Of a DNA stretch of 64,000 bases, positions 1 through 11,552 are shown one piece after another (positions within the stretch are counted from its first letter, which is position 1; the number at the start of each line of letters is the position of its first letter). The notes below the pieces were generated by a model, which did no database searches, was not told the DNA's origin, and saw only the letters and a program-made list of their open reading frames with translations. Origin of the DNA: Solen grandis (lineage: Eukaryota > Mollusca > Bivalvia > Adapedonta > Solenidae); assembly GCA_021229015.1 (NCBI GenBank), contig CM037790.1, positions 57,987,997-58,051,996 on the forward strand. The letters are read 5' to 3'. Made by a program: the position numbers and the translations under genes.

Positions 1-596
1 AAAAAAATGCCAGATTTCACTTTGTTTACACTCTAGCATCTTCATCTTTTGAGCAATCATCTTCAAACTTTATGGCAATGCTTATGACCATAATGTTTCA
101 ATTGAGTTTGATTATGGCTGAGATCCGTCAATTAGGTCAGAAGTTATGCCCCTTTTAATATTCAAAAAATGCCATATTTCACTTTGTTTACACTCTAGCA
201 TCTTCATCTTTGGAGCAATCATCTTCAAACTTTATGGCAATGCTTATGACCATAATGTCTTGATTGAGTTTGTTTATGGCTCAGATCAGTCAATTAGGTC
301 AGGAGTTAAGCCCCTTTTAATATAAAAAAATGCCAGATTTCACTTTGTTTACACTCTAGCATCTTCATCTTTTGAGCAATCATCTTCAAACTTTATTGCA
401 ATGCTTATGACCATAATGTCTTGATTGAGTTCGATTATGGCTGAGATCCGTCAATTTGGTCAGAAGTTATGCCCCTTTTAATATTAAAAAAATGCCATAT
501 TTCACGTTGTTTACACTCTAGCATCTTCATTTTTTGAGCAATCATCTTCAAACTTTATTGCAATTGCAATGCTTATGACCATAATGTTTCAATTGT
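1..596 (+). repeat. Tandem array, core type C (about 165-bp unit)
   Basis: About 3.5 head-to-tail copies of a unit containing TTTACACTCTAGCATCTTC, a CAATCATCTTCAAACTTTA block and GAAGTTATGCCCCTTTTAAT. The same unit fills HINE-like elements at 2389-3715 and 53745-54330, so this is probably the internal part of such an element whose 5' end lies left of the window. No terminal hairpin is visible here. Confidence 0.8.
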
Positions 597-870
597 ATAT
601 TCTTGTTCCTCATGATTAGACAGATTGATTGGTACTACATTTGTGTCCCCATATGTCTCTCATTGGTCAGGCCCCATTCCTCAATTTTACTTATAACCTT
701 ATATCTCAAAAACTGTCCAGATCCCCATCCCTAAACCATACATATTCTTGTTTCTCATGATGAGACAGATTGATTGGTACTACTTTTGTGTCCCCAGGGG
801 TCAGGCCCCACCCCTCTATTTTACCAATGACCTTATATCTCAAAAACTGTTCAGATCCACCCACTCACAA
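597..870 (+). repeat. Tandem array, core type J (about 150-bp unit)
   Basis: Nearly two copies of a unit with TATTCTTGTTCCTCATGAT, GGTCAGGCCCCA and ACCTTATATCTCAAAAACTG. The same unit recurs at about 34200-34690 and 35280-35780, where it sits in elements that begin with an AAGTCTCC hairpin. The 85 bases that follow (871-954) show nothing recognisable. Confidence 0.7.
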
Positions 871-954
871 AGGTCAGTTCACTGATACAATTATTACTTG
901 TTAAATGTTATTTTTATTCAAGATATTCTTTCCATCTAGTATTTATATAAATTT

Positions 955-1280
955 AATTTCCTTCTGATAGTATTTGGCATTCACGGTCAACCCCTCTGGT
1001 ACTGCATGTGACAAGATCACACTCCTCACGTGAAAATGATAAAAATTACTTTTGAACTTTCCATTTTTTGGTGGTGGTGATTTGGGGGTTTTTCATACCA
1101 TTGATTGCTGTTTTGACTCTGGGTCATAATGGTGAATCCAGGTTTCATCGCACGTGATATTGCGGTCAAGATATGCCTGCCCATCTTTCTCCCATCGTTT
1201 AGCAAACATTGTCGATACATCAACCCGTTTCTCTTTCTCATTTTCCGAAAGAAGACGTGGTACCCAGTGTACGAACACTT
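955..1280 (-). pseudogene. Mariner-like transposase relic, middle/C-terminal part
   Basis: On the minus strand one can read VHWVPRLLSENEKEKRV, then ITCDETWIHHYDPESKQQSM and, after frame changes, LSHAVPEGLTVNAKYYQK. These match the catalytic region of mariner/Tc1 transposases, in which the Asp of CDETW is a metal-binding residue. At least one frameshift (near 1080) breaks the reading frame. The N-terminal part of the same copy lies at 3748-3972; the two were separated by insertion of a HINE-like element. Dead copy. Confidence 0.85.
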
Positions 1281-3747
1281 TTTAGCTCACCTGAGCAAAG
1301 CTCAGGGTGAGCTATTGTGATCCCGTGAGCATCCGTCGTCCGTCGTGCGGCGTCAACAATTTTTAGCTCACCTGAGCACAAAGTGCTCAAGGTGAGCTTT
1401 TGTGATCGCCCTTCGTCCGGCGTCGTGTCCGTCGTTAGTCGTGCGTCGTCCGTCGTCCGTCGTCAACAATTTGCTTTAAATGACATCTCCTCTGAAACCG
1501 CTGGACAAAATTTAATGAAACTTGGCAGGAATGTTCCTTGGGTGAGGCTCTACAAAAGTTGCTAAAATAAAGTTGATCCATGAAGAACTCTGGTTGCCAT
1601 GGCAACAAAAAGAAAAATAATTTGAAAACTTTAAAAATCATCTCCTTCAAAACTACTGGCCAGATTTCAAAATTATTTGGTACAGATGTTCCTTGGGTCA
1701 ACCTCTACCAAAGTTGCTAAAATTATTCCGATCCGTAAAAAAACATGGCCGCCAGGGGCGGGGCTTATTTGCCTTATATGTATATAGAGAAACCTTTAAA
1801 CAACATCTCCTCTGAAACCACTGGACATAATTTGATTAAACTTGGCAGGGATGATCCTTGGGTCAACCTTCACAAAAGTTGCTAAAATAAACTTGATCCA
1901 TATAGAACTCTGGTTGCCATGGCAACAAAAAGAAAAATAATTTGAAAACTTTAAAAATCATCTTCTTCAAAACTACTGGCCAGATTTTAAAATAAATTGG
2001 TACAGATGTTCCTTGGGTCAACCTCTACTAAAGTTGCTAAAATTATTCCGATCCGTAAAAAAACATGGCCACCAGGGGCGGGGCTTATTTGCCTTATATG
2101 TATATAGAGAAACCTTTAAACAACATCTCCTCTGAAACCACTGGACAGATTTTGATTAAACTTGGCAGGAATGATCCTTGGGTCAACCTTCACAAAAGTT
2201 GCTAAAATAAACTTGGTCCATGTAGAACTCTGGTTGCCATGGCAACAAAAAGAAAAAAAAATGAAAACTTTAAAAATCATCTTCTTCAAAACTACTGGCC
2301 AGATTTTAAAATAAATTGGTACAGATGTTCCTTGGGTCAACCTATTTATCTCAGGTGAGCGATTTAGGGCCATCATGGGCCTCTTGTTAGTGTTTACACT
2401 CTATCACCTTTATTTCTTAAGCAATCATCTTCAAACTTTAAGACAATGTTTATGACCATAATGTCTCGATTGAGTTCGAATATGGCTGAGATCCGTCAAT
2501 TAGGTCAGGAGTTATGCCCCTTTTAATATTCAAAAAATGCCATATTTCACATTGTTTACACTCTAGCTTCTTCATCTTTTGAGCAATCATCTTCAAACTT
2601 TATGGCAATGCTAATTACCATAAGGTCTCGATTGAGTTCGATTATGGCTGAGATCGGTCAATTAGGTCAGAAGTTATGCCCCTTTTAATATTCAAAAAAT
2701 GCCATATTTCACGTTGTTTACACTCTAACATCTTCATTTTTTGAGCAATCATCTTCAAACTTTATGGCAATGCTTATGACCATAAGGTCTCGATTGAGTT
2801 TGATTATTGCTGAGATCCGTCAATTAGGTCAGAAGTTATGCCCCTTTTAATATTAAAAAAATGCCATATTTCAAGTTGTTTACACTCTAGCATCTTTATC
2901 TTTTGAGCAATCATCTTCAAACTTTATGACAATGCTTATGACCTAAGGTCTCAATTGAGTTGATTATGGCTGAGATCGTTGTTAGGTAGGAGTTATACCC
3001 CTTTAATATAAAAAAATGCCATATGATACGTCGTTTACACTCTAGCAGCTTCCTTTTTTTAGCAATCATCTTCAAACTTTATGGCAATGCTTATGACCAT
3101 AAGGTCTCAATTGAGTTTGATTATGGCTGAGATCAGTTGATTAGGTCAGGAGTTATACCCCTTTAAATATAAAAAAATGCCATATTTCACTTGTTTACAC
3201 TCTAGCATCTTCATCTTTTAGCAATCATCTTCAAACTTTATACAATGTTATGACCATAGGGTCTATTGAGTTGATTAATGCTGAGATCCGTCAATTAGTT
3301 CAGAAGTTATGCCCCTTTTAATCTTCAAAAAATGTCATATTTCACTTTGTTTACACTCTAGCATCTTCATCTTTTAAGCAATCATCTTCAAACTTTATGA
3401 CAATGCTTATGACCATAAGGTCTCAATTGAGTTCGATTATGGCTGAGATGGGCCATTTAGGTCAGGAGTTATGCCCCTTTTAATACAAAAAATGTAAGAT
3501 TTCACTTTGTTTATTCTCTACCAACTTCATTTTTTTAACAATCTTTTTTAAACTTTAAGACAATGTTTATGCCCATAATCTCACAATCGGGTTCAATTAT
3601 AACTGATATTGACTTGTAAATTTAGGAGGTATGCCCATTTCACCATAAAAAAAAGCCAGATTTCACTTTTACACTTAAGCATCTTTATTTCTTAAGCAAT
3701 CATCTTTCTCAGGTGAGCGACCAAGGGCCATCTTGGCCCTCTTGTTT
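1281..3747 (+). mobile_element. HINE-like element (AGCTCACC ends, core C), host of a nested element
   Basis: It starts with TTTAGCTCACCTGAG, a short palindrome and CCGTCGTCCGTCG. It ends with CTCAGGTGAGCGACC, the palindrome GGGCCATCTTGGCCC and TCTTGTTT. Its core is the 165-bp type C unit in about eight copies (2389-3715). It is inserted in a mariner relic, which reads continuously across the two ends. A second element (1362-2388) is inserted just inside its 5' end. No coding capacity; non-autonomous. Confidence 0.85.
1362..2388 (+). mobile_element. HINE-like element (AGCTCACC ends, core A), nested
   Basis: Complete copy. The 5' hairpin is at 1364-1397, followed by TCG/TCCG-rich microsatellite (about 1409-1470) and a core of 320-bp units (CTCTGAAACC blocks at 1491, 1811 and 2131). 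It ends in CTCAGGTGAGCGATTTAGG and the palindrome GGGCCATCATGGGCC plus TCTTGTT. It splits CAACAATTT from GTTTACACTC of the surrounding element. The inner CTCACCTGAG and CTCAGGTGAG form subterminal inverted repeats. Confidence 0.85.
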
Positions 3748-3972
3748 CATGTTCAAATCCTCTGTTATAATTTTTGAGCCGTTGCTGATCCAATAGCACT
3801 TTCTTCTGCAATATCACTTATACTTGGTTTCAAATATCTCCCAAACATTGTCCACTGTGTCCTTGCAGGCTGTTCGTCTAGATCTCTTGTTGGCAGCAGT
3901 ACTCTCTTATCAGTCGACAAACCACTCTTAAACAATCTCTTAAACCACTTGAATACAAGCACTCTGGAACAT
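3748..3972 (-). pseudogene. Mariner-like transposase relic, N-terminal part
   Basis: Minus-strand reading gives VLVFKWFKRLFKSG, then SISDIAEESAIGSATAQK and IITEDLNM, the helix-turn-helix region that precedes the catalytic core in mariner transposases. It joins in sense to the segment ending at 1280 once the element at 1281-3747 is removed. The 5' side ends abruptly at 3972 against another HINE-like 5' end, so the first tens of residues are missing from this stretch. Confidence 0.8.
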
Positions 3973-4190
3973 TTTTAGCTTAACTGAGCACAAAGTGCTC
4001 ATGGTGAGCTATTAGGATCACCCTGCATCCATCGTGCGACGTGCAATTTGCTTTAAACAACATCTCCTCAACAACCGTTTGACAGAATTAGATTAAACTT
4101 GGCAGGGATGATCCTTGGGTGAACCGTCACAAAAAGTTGCAAAAATAAACTTGATCCATGCAGAACTCTGGTTACCATGTCAATTCACTG
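3973..4190 (+). mobile_element. HINE-like element, 5' fragment
   Basis: It begins with TTTTAGCTTAACTGAGCAC and a hairpin, then the core A opening (CATCTCCTCAACAACC, GATGATCCTTGGGTGAACC, AACTCTGGTTACCATG). It breaks off near 4190 without a 3' palindrome. Bases 4191-4326 hold nothing I recognise. Confidence 0.7.
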
Positions 4191-4326
4191 GTATATCATT
4201 TAAAAAGAATAAAATATATATAAATACACATTTCTTAAATCATTAAATCTTTGTAAGTCCACGGATACCTAATACAAGAGATACAGAGAAAAATGGATAT
4301 GTTAAGAGCATACTTATAAGGTGTGT

Positions 4327-4580
4327 ATTTAGCTCACCTGAGCATGAAGTGCTCAAGGTGAGCTTTTGTGATCCCCTGCGTCCGTCGCCCGTCATCAATA
4401 ATTCACCTCGTACGACGTCTCCTCTGACACCACTAGGCAGAATTTGATTAAACTTAGCAGGGTTGTTCCTTGGGTGAACCTTCACAAAAATTGCTAAAAT
4501 AAACTTGATCCATGTGGAACTCTGGTTGTCATGGTAATGGAAAGAAAAAATTATGAAAACTTTAAAAATCATCTCCTTTA
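4327..4580 (+). mobile_element. HINE-like element, 5' fragment
   Basis: Starts with TTTAGCTCACCTGAGCATG and its hairpin, then CGTCCGTCGCCCGTC and part of a core A unit. It ends at TCATCTCCTTT, where tRNA-like sequence begins. No 3' end. Confidence 0.7.
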
Positions 4581-4640
4581 AGCGAAAGACCCAAGGTTTG
4601 AGTCCCGGTCAGGCTGCACATTTTTCTCTCCCAGTGACAA
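4581..4640 (+). repeat. tRNA-derived repeat fragment (B-box half)
   Basis: AAGACCCAAGGTTTGAGTCC and CGGTCAGGCTGCACATTTTT resemble the T-arm half of a tRNA with a B box. The same stretch occurs in reverse orientation inside the element at 18810-19246, so the two are copies of one tRNA-derived family. Confidence 0.5.
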
Positions 4641-4645
4641 TTATA

Positions 4646-5617
4646 AATTAGAAAATACTCCTAGCAAGAGTTACATCATGCTAAGCTACTTTAACCACTG
4701 CAACCAAGTAACTCACATGACGATAGGTGGCAGTAAATAAAAATTCTTATTATTTGTGTGAAATACTCATTTAATAAGGATTTTATTTTTTACCTATTTC
4801 ATCATTAAGAATGTAATCTAAATGAAATAAAACTAAACTGATCTGAAATACTCAAATTTAATATCAAAAGTTAAAAAAAAATACTTGTGAATCCACTTGC
4901 TTAATAAACTTGTGGTGGCAATGGTTAATTTACTTACCAAGGGAAATAACTACTGCAGGGAGTTTGAGAACATGTAAAAAATAAAATGCATGGGTACATA
5001 ATTTGATCAAGGGTTAAGCAAATAGAATAAAATGAAAAGTCAAGCAAATATTTTTGTAACTTTGAAAAATCATATATCTGCTGATTTTATAAAATCCAAA
5101 AGCAGTGAATATTCTTAGAGAAAAGCAAAATTTGTTTGTCACAGCATAAAAGATGTAATTTTTACATATGTACATACACATTGGCAACAGCATTACTACA
5201 GTGCATAAATAAGAAAGAATCTTTTACTAAAGAGCATTATTTAAGCGTTTACCAAAATACCTGATTTGGATAAATAAAATTTGGTTCTGTGACTGTTGTT
5301 CAGATTCAAATCATTTCTGATTACAGACCATCTCTGGGAATATTTGCCAATGCAAAATGATAACAATGAGAATATTTTGACATCCTTAAAAAATACTAAA
5401 TGGTGTAATTAAATCAACGTTTTCAACATGTTACATTGTTATTTTACAGCAGATATATAAACATTATGTACCATTTGCATTTGTATGTAATATGTCAATG
5501 TTATTTTATCTTTTCTTTTTCATGAAATTATATATTATGAAATATAATGAGTCTTTAATTTAGAGAGCATATGTGACTTTCTTATCTTCAACTACTACCT
5601 TATGTGTTATTTTACAG
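4646..5617. other. AT-rich non-coding region upstream of the B-box exon
   Basis: Very AT-rich, without repeats or open frames that I recognise. It ends in ATGTGTTATTTTACAG, a good 3' splice site, so this is probably an intron within the 5' UTR of gene 1 and the promoter lies further upstream or outside the window. Confidence 0.5.
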
Positions 5618-6607
5618 GTGGCTGACAGTTGGTGCTGAAACGAAATGGCTGTTCCAGGAAGGAAGGCTGATAAAGACTGCATTGGGTCTCAAAATTCCTT
5701 TGAAATTAATTGTGATCCATGCCATGAAGTTGAAGGAATTTTTTCAACCCCTGAGGGATTTTGTACAACCTGTAATGAGTTCATGTGTTCATCTTGTTTG
5801 AAAGCCCATGGCCGAAGAAGGAAAACAAGAAATCATGAAGTACTTCGTGGAGACGATATGCCAGGATCAAGGCCACCGGAGCCAAAGGATGAAAAAGGTG
5901 ACTTCAACCCAGCGGAGGAGTGTACTGATATGTGCGAGAAACACAGTGGTCAAATCATAAGGTACTACTGTAAACGCCACAGATGTGTAGGATGTATGGA
6001 CTGCATTGCTTTAGAACACACAAGCTGTGGTCCTTATATCACGTTGATTACAAACATAAGTTCTAATGAATCAGCAGAACAAGAGTTTCAGGAATTCTCT
6101 GAAAAACTAGATCAGCTAAGCACTCTGTTTACCGATTCTGTTACAAAGGCAGAAAATCATGTACAATCTGCTGAAACACATTTCAAGAAGGCAGCTAATG
6201 ATGCTTCTAAGTTTAATGAAGAAATGGTAAACATACTACATTCATTACAGAATGTAGTAGAAGGATGCGCATTGGAAATAAAGTCTAAAGATTGCGACAA
6301 AATGCAGAGGCTTTCAAATCAAAGCAAATCTTTGTTGCAAGAAACTAAACAAATTGAAACAGAGTTTGAAAGTTTAAAGAAGTGTGGAAGACGAGTGCAG
6401 CAGTTTACTTTGATGAAAAAAATGAATTCACGTTTGGACGAAATTGGAAAGCTTGGTATGAAAATTGAAGATGATAACTTCATTTCAGACTACCAGTTCA
6501 TCCCAGATAAAAGAATAAAGGACATACTAAGATGCACAACACAGCTTGGAAGTCTAAACACTGGATCAAACTTAGGTTTGGTTAGTCCTGAAGAATCACT
6601 TTCTCAA
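5618..6607 (+). CDS. Gene 1 exon 1: B-box / coiled-coil (TRIM-like, no RING) N-terminus
   Basis: An exon with a 3' splice site (TTTTACAG before 5618) and donor GTAAGT at 6608. The start codon at 5645 is supported by an in-frame TGA seven codons... upstream at 5636-5638 in the same exon and by a G at -3 and +4, so the protein lacks an N-terminal RING. It gives 321 residues in phase 0. A B-box-1-like finger spans about residues 23-64 (Cys23, 26, 40, 43, 48, 51, His64). B-box 2 spans about 97-125 (Cys97, His100, Cys109, His112, Cys114, Cys117, Cys120, His125). A long helical, heptad-like coiled coil runs from about 140 to 290. TRIM-type proteins use B-boxes and the coiled coil for self-association; without RING, ubiquitin-ligase activity is not expected. 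It was not possible to test whether an alternative isoform ends here (in-frame stop 21 bp past the donor). Confidence 0.85.
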
Positions 6608-6689
6608 GTAAGTTTATTCTGCCTTTAATCACCGTATGGGAGCGACATAGGATATTGGTACTACAGTGGTGCTAACATATCAGTTGTCA

Positions 6690-6888
6690 AAAATAGCGTA
6701 TATCGTTCGTATCGCATCGTATCGTAACGTATATATTACTCAATCGCATCGTAACGTATGGAATCGTATTTATCGCATTCAATCGTATTAGGCATAATAA
6801 ACGGGATTGTATCGCATCGCATCGTAAGGCAACCGTATATCGGTAATCGTATATCGTAAATCGCATAACGTATATCGTATTGAACCAC
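6690..6888 (+). repeat. Degenerate TATCGTA/ATCGCA minisatellite
   Basis: Interspersed short motifs (ATCGTATCG, CGTAACGTAT, ATCGCAT) with many CpG dinucleotides in an otherwise CpG-poor AT-rich intron. A short stretch of similar composition is seen at 46567-46612. Confidence 0.7.
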
Positions 6889-9167
6889 CCAGTGGTTTAG
6901 GACAGTTTAAGTTACGGGACACCATCGATAATTTCAGAAATAATTAATCTTCGTGTCTTTAAATTTAATATTTGCTTAGTTTATTAATGGTGGATCATTA
7001 AATCACATTATGCAGTACATTTTTTTCATATTTTACCAATTGCAATAGTTATATTTCTTTTACTTTATTATTTTATACATGTGTTATGGCCTACGTGACT
7101 TTCAGGAGCAGACGCCATGCGATGTTATATAATTTGATGCACGTGTGAAAAGTACTATATCAGAGACGTAAATACCTTTAATATAGCTTCGTGACTATAT
7201 CAGTATTAAAGTGGAATAATTTTAAAATATTTTGATCAATGTTTGCTTTATTAACCTGTCCAAAAACTAACAAATTAAAACTTACCTACTTATGCAAGAT
7301 CGTCCGAAATGTTGCTTTCGTGTAATTATTTATTTCCCGGGACATTTTTTACCGCTGTATTTACTCGAATGCCCATTTTTCTTTATTATTTAATGAATTC
7401 GTGAACAAAAGATAATGTAATTTACGAATATAGCTTATTTATTTAATTATTTCCTATTTTATTTAGGTTTCTCTATCTCTCTTTCATTACGCACACGCGC
7501 GCGCGCACACACACTTCCAAAAAAAATGGATGAATGAGTGCAAATTATGTTTCTTTTTTCTCCCTTTTTCATCAGTACGGAGATAATCAAAATTCAGGTA
7601 GGTGGAGACTGAAAATCCAAACCGGAGCATTTTTTTCCGATGATCGCGTAAATCCAAATACGTACATGTATATGATGTGTACAAGATGCATCGGTATTGC
7701 TTTGAGAAAACAGAGCTCTAAGTACTAGTTCTACACAGGAACATGTTTACAGTATATCGGTGCTATACCTCGGACACGTATATTTCGAAGAGCATTTTTT
7801 TGTTTTGCGAAATTAGCATGGGTATCACACCCGAACTTAATTGTATCTAACAACAGTCTCTTTCATATGGAAAAAAAAAAAAAAAAAAAAATGATAAAAC
7901 GGGACCACATTTTCATGATATGCTTCACTGCTATGTCTTAATATTTAATATGATAAACCAGGAATTATTGAAAGCCATAACAATAGAAAAATAAACATAA
8001 AACCTACATGGGAATGGAAGATTTGTTATAAAATAATTGATGTATTTTATTCCGTGATAACACAGAGTTCACTGACATGATAATAGTTAAAAGAAAATGA
8101 TCTTGTTTCCATATTATTACAGTTCGCTAAAGATCTCATTTCCATATTATTACAGTTATATAAAATAGAGATAAAATAGGTTAGAACATTTTCTTGCATA
8201 TCCCTAATCTTTTATGTATAATTAAGTGAAAAAAGTGTGTTTCGCAATACCGGAGGCGTGCCATAAGTTCTTATCAGCAGGCACAACATGTGTTTATTTT
8301 GACCGGATATGTCACCTTTATGTCTCGCCGCTGCCGGAATACCACCCCCAGAGGAGAAGACTTTTGACATGTACACAGAGTGAATGTTATTTCCGGTACT
8401 AAAAGATTACAATTTTTAGCAATAATTTGAAATTCTATTTTAAACACACCAATATTCATAGAATAATAATAATAATAAAACTGTTTCCAATCTAGGTATG
8501 AGGCACAGAATATATTTCGAAGAGAGAAAAAAAAATCTTAAATGTACACGATGATGATGATGATAATGATGATACATGTATCAAAAATACATTTGTAAGT
8601 GAGTGTGCGGGCACACATGTGTGTGACTTATGGACTTATTTTTATATCACAAATGATCGAGCGAATCATATGGTATTCTTTAAATTATTTTGATTGTTAA
8701 AACGGCGAGAAAAATACACAGATTTTAAATGGACTTTTGTTTTTAATTTGTTCTTCCGATTGAAACCGATTGTGTCTACAAATCAAAATGTCTGCAAATT
8801 AAAATGTGTCTCGAAACCACATACATGATAACATTAATGACCATTAGCTCAAAATATAGGATGAGAGAGAGAGAGAGAGAGAGATGAATGCATATTTATG
8901 CGGAAGACACAGTGAATTAGTGCGGGGATGATACATATGCACACAATATAAAAGTTTGAAAAATGCCCGAAGATATTGTTTTAATTGGCACAAATGACAG
9001 CGTACTAGATATTAGATGATTGCTGGTATCATTTGTTTTGTTTTTTTTAATGTGATTTATATCAAAACACATAATAACAAAGCATAATTAATACATTTTT
9101 TATGAGTCCTCGTTAGGAAAAAAAAAACAGTTTTTCATTACACGTGCTTAGGTTGTTATTGACGGAG
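6889..9167. other. Intron 1, AT-rich with microsatellites
   Basis: No gene found. Simple repeats seen: CA/CG at about 7491-7513, poly(A) at 7869-7890, AAT at 8463-8478, GAT at 8550-8572, and GA at 8863-8884. The few open frames of 60-70 codons show no domain signature. Confidence 0.6.
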
Positions 9168-9260
9168 ACACTGTTATAAAAGAAGAAAAAAAACCTGGAA
9201 GTTAACAATACCGTACTGTACCGTGCAGACCTGGATGCGTACCGTGAACCGTACCTAAAG
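9168..9260 (+). repeat. Dispersed repeat with second copy in reverse at 44484-44556
   Basis: The stretch holding CTGGAAGTTAACAATACCG, GTGCAGACCTGG and CGTACCGTGAACC is matched, reverse-complemented, at 44484-44556. The element type is unknown. Confidence 0.6.
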
Positions 9261-9295
9261 AAAATACCGCGGTGTATCGTCGTAGAGATATTTTT

Positions 9296-9465
9296 TAGTG
9301 AATAGTGAGTTTCGAGTTACAAAAGGTGAGTTTCTAGTTGCAAAAAGTGAGTTTTGAGTTGAAAAAGTGAGTTTCGGATCAGAAAAGGTAGGTTTCGAGT
9401 CGAAAAAAGTGAGTTTCGAGTCGGAAAAAGTGAGTGTCGAGTTAGAATAAGTGAGTTTCGAGTAC
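9296..9465 (+). repeat. GTGAGTTTCGAGT minisatellite (about 20-bp unit)
   Basis: About eight copies of a unit like GTGAGTTTCGAGTCGGAAAA. The same minisatellite lies in the opposite orientation at 14362-14605. Confidence 0.85.
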
Positions 9466-9775
9466 AGTTGAAGATATAAATGTATTCCCAATACATTGTT
9501 AACTCCCTTGTTATGAATATTTTCTCGGGAAGCAGAGGTCTTTCACAAAGTATGTATTAAGTATCAAAATATCGTTTAAACTGATTGACAATACAACTTC
9601 ATTCATGAATTAATTCTTATAGTTGTTGACACAATTTTTACTGACTCTCTGACGAGTATGAATAAAATCAGTGCCAAAGTAAGCCGATATAGATAACGAA
9701 AGTAAGCCGTTTTCCCATAAATAAGGTTGCGGCTACAAAAGTAACACCTGGTCTCATGCTTTTAAAATAAAGGCC

Positions 9776-9811
<36 letters not shown>

Positions 9812-10591
9812 CAGTGGAAACTCCCTAAACCGGACACCCTCGGGACCAGCAAAAAAGTCCGGATTAGAGAGGATTCCGGATTACGGAGGTTTTGTAAATC
9901 AGACTCAGCTGTTGTTGTGGATGATGATGTTGATGATGATATTTTTTCTTAACTTTTTCTTAATAGATCTTTATTGTCATAATTATATTTTGAACATAAT
10001 ACCCACTCTATTTTTCTCTCAGATTTTTTTAATAATCACCTGCTATACTCTCATTCTTTTTCTCTCTGTTTTTTTCTTTCATTCTTAAAAACAAAATAAA
10101 GTCAACATTGTTTTTATAATTTTATAAACATAAATCTCACTTGGACATATGTATTATTACAATACATGTTTCAAGCAAAAAAACTTATGCAGCTTTATAC
10201 ATTATAAGCAACACTGATATGCAAAAATTCAGCTTTTTAATGGATATTAGAACTTTAAAAAAAAAGTCACCATACTGTGACATGAGCTTATGGCAAATTA
10301 CCCATAAACCTTATACCTGACAGTCCGGACGATTATTATTTCTTCCCTTTCACCGCGTTTTTATGAAGAAACAAATGATTTTGGAAAACAGCATCCGGAT
10401 TACAGAGGTTTTTTTAAGCACAAAAATGACAACCGGACCAAAACTTGCGTCCGGAGTACAGAATACGGAGGATCCGGATTAGAGAGTTATTTTCTATATG
10501 TATCAAATAAGCAAAAAAACGGGACTATGAGATCGTCCGGAATGAGAAGGATTCCGGTTTACGGAGGGTCCGGTTTAGGGAGTTTCCACTG
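9812..10591. mobile_element. Pogo/Tigger-like non-autonomous TIR element
   Basis: Terminal inverted repeats CAGTGGAAACTCCCTAAACC at the left and its complement at the right, flanked by TA on both sides inside an AT microsatellite. Subterminal CCGGATTA/CCGGTTTA motifs are repeated. A TA target site and CAGTGGAAA ends are typical of pogo/Tigger relatives of Tc1/mariner. The 780-bp body has no transposase frame, so it is a MITE-like derivative mobilised in trans. Confidence 0.85.
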
Positions 10592-11552
10592 TATATATAT
10601 GTGCATAAATTATTTTTTACTGTCACTAAATAATACATTCAGTATAACTCATATTACTCAATTTTTCTATGCATGCGTGGTTATTCTTTTTTAGCAGAAA
10701 ATGATTACGTGCTTTTATTTTTACTTTCCGTAAATATAATTGTCTATATTTACACTTAATCATTCTTATTGTTGAGTGACTATAAAAATATACAGTTAAA
10801 AATAACATCATCTGAGAAATAACGGTCATATTGATCAACCTTATTATTATTTTTTTTAATTTCAGCTATCAAGTAGCCCATTTATTCTCCCCATAATTAG
10901 TGTTAGGGGGTCGGGGATCCATCCCCCAAAACACCTCACAAGCAAACATACAAAATTATTAATACAACACTTTCAACAGAAATGGTATTTGATGATTGGT
11001 TAACCCAATTTATAAGATTATCTATATTTGTATCAAATACTGTGGGTTCTGGACAAATTCACTAAGGAATATTTGCTTTTGTTTGTTTCTCTTTGGTAAT
11101 TGTAATTCAACATATTTGAACCAATATACATAGTATCCACATCTGTGAATATCTCTACTTTTGGCAACCATCTTGAATGACAAATTCAAGGGATTTTTTT
11201 AAATAAATTACATACAGGAGCAGAAATTTAATTTTCCTATAATTTCAATATTTCTGCTTCAAAAATCAAAATGTATACACCATTAAAAAGCTCTTGAAAT
11301 TCATATTTTTAGATAACATAATTCCTATAATACGAATATTAGCACACAAAAAAGAAAAGAAATGCAAAGTATAGAAAAAAGGTATAGGTTCATCTTTCAA
11401 CAAAATAAACAGTTTAGCTTCTTGGGTATAAAGCTTTTATCTTCAAGTTCATTAAAATATCAGTTTCATATTAAAAATGATTAATCAATGCTGTTCAATT
11501 TGACATAAACTTCAGTATGATAGACTGGAAAATAAAAACGCAGTGGTAATTA
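10592..11552. other. Intron 1, AT-rich, no recognisable feature
   Basis: No long frame, repeat array or terminal structure recognised. A GGGGGTCGGGGATCCATCCC patch at about 10906-10925 is the only GC-rich part. Confidence 0.5.

Noticed and set aside
1..870. CRISPR-like regular repeats
   Set aside because: Units of 150-320 bp with no short conserved repeat alternating with unique spacers, in a eukaryotic genome; these are element cores.
1435..1701. Minus-strand frames with recurring text like WPVVLKKMIFKVF (also at 2116, 40866, 41986, 43560, 50069, 50391 and 50711)
   Set aside because: They are translations of the core A tandem unit on its reverse strand. They recur only because the DNA unit recurs, and they show no domain or codon preference.
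5604..5801. An overlapping plus-strand frame starting at 5604
   Set aside because: It starts upstream of the splice acceptor at 5617 and is out of frame with the B-box reading, which has zinc-binding Cys/His patterns.
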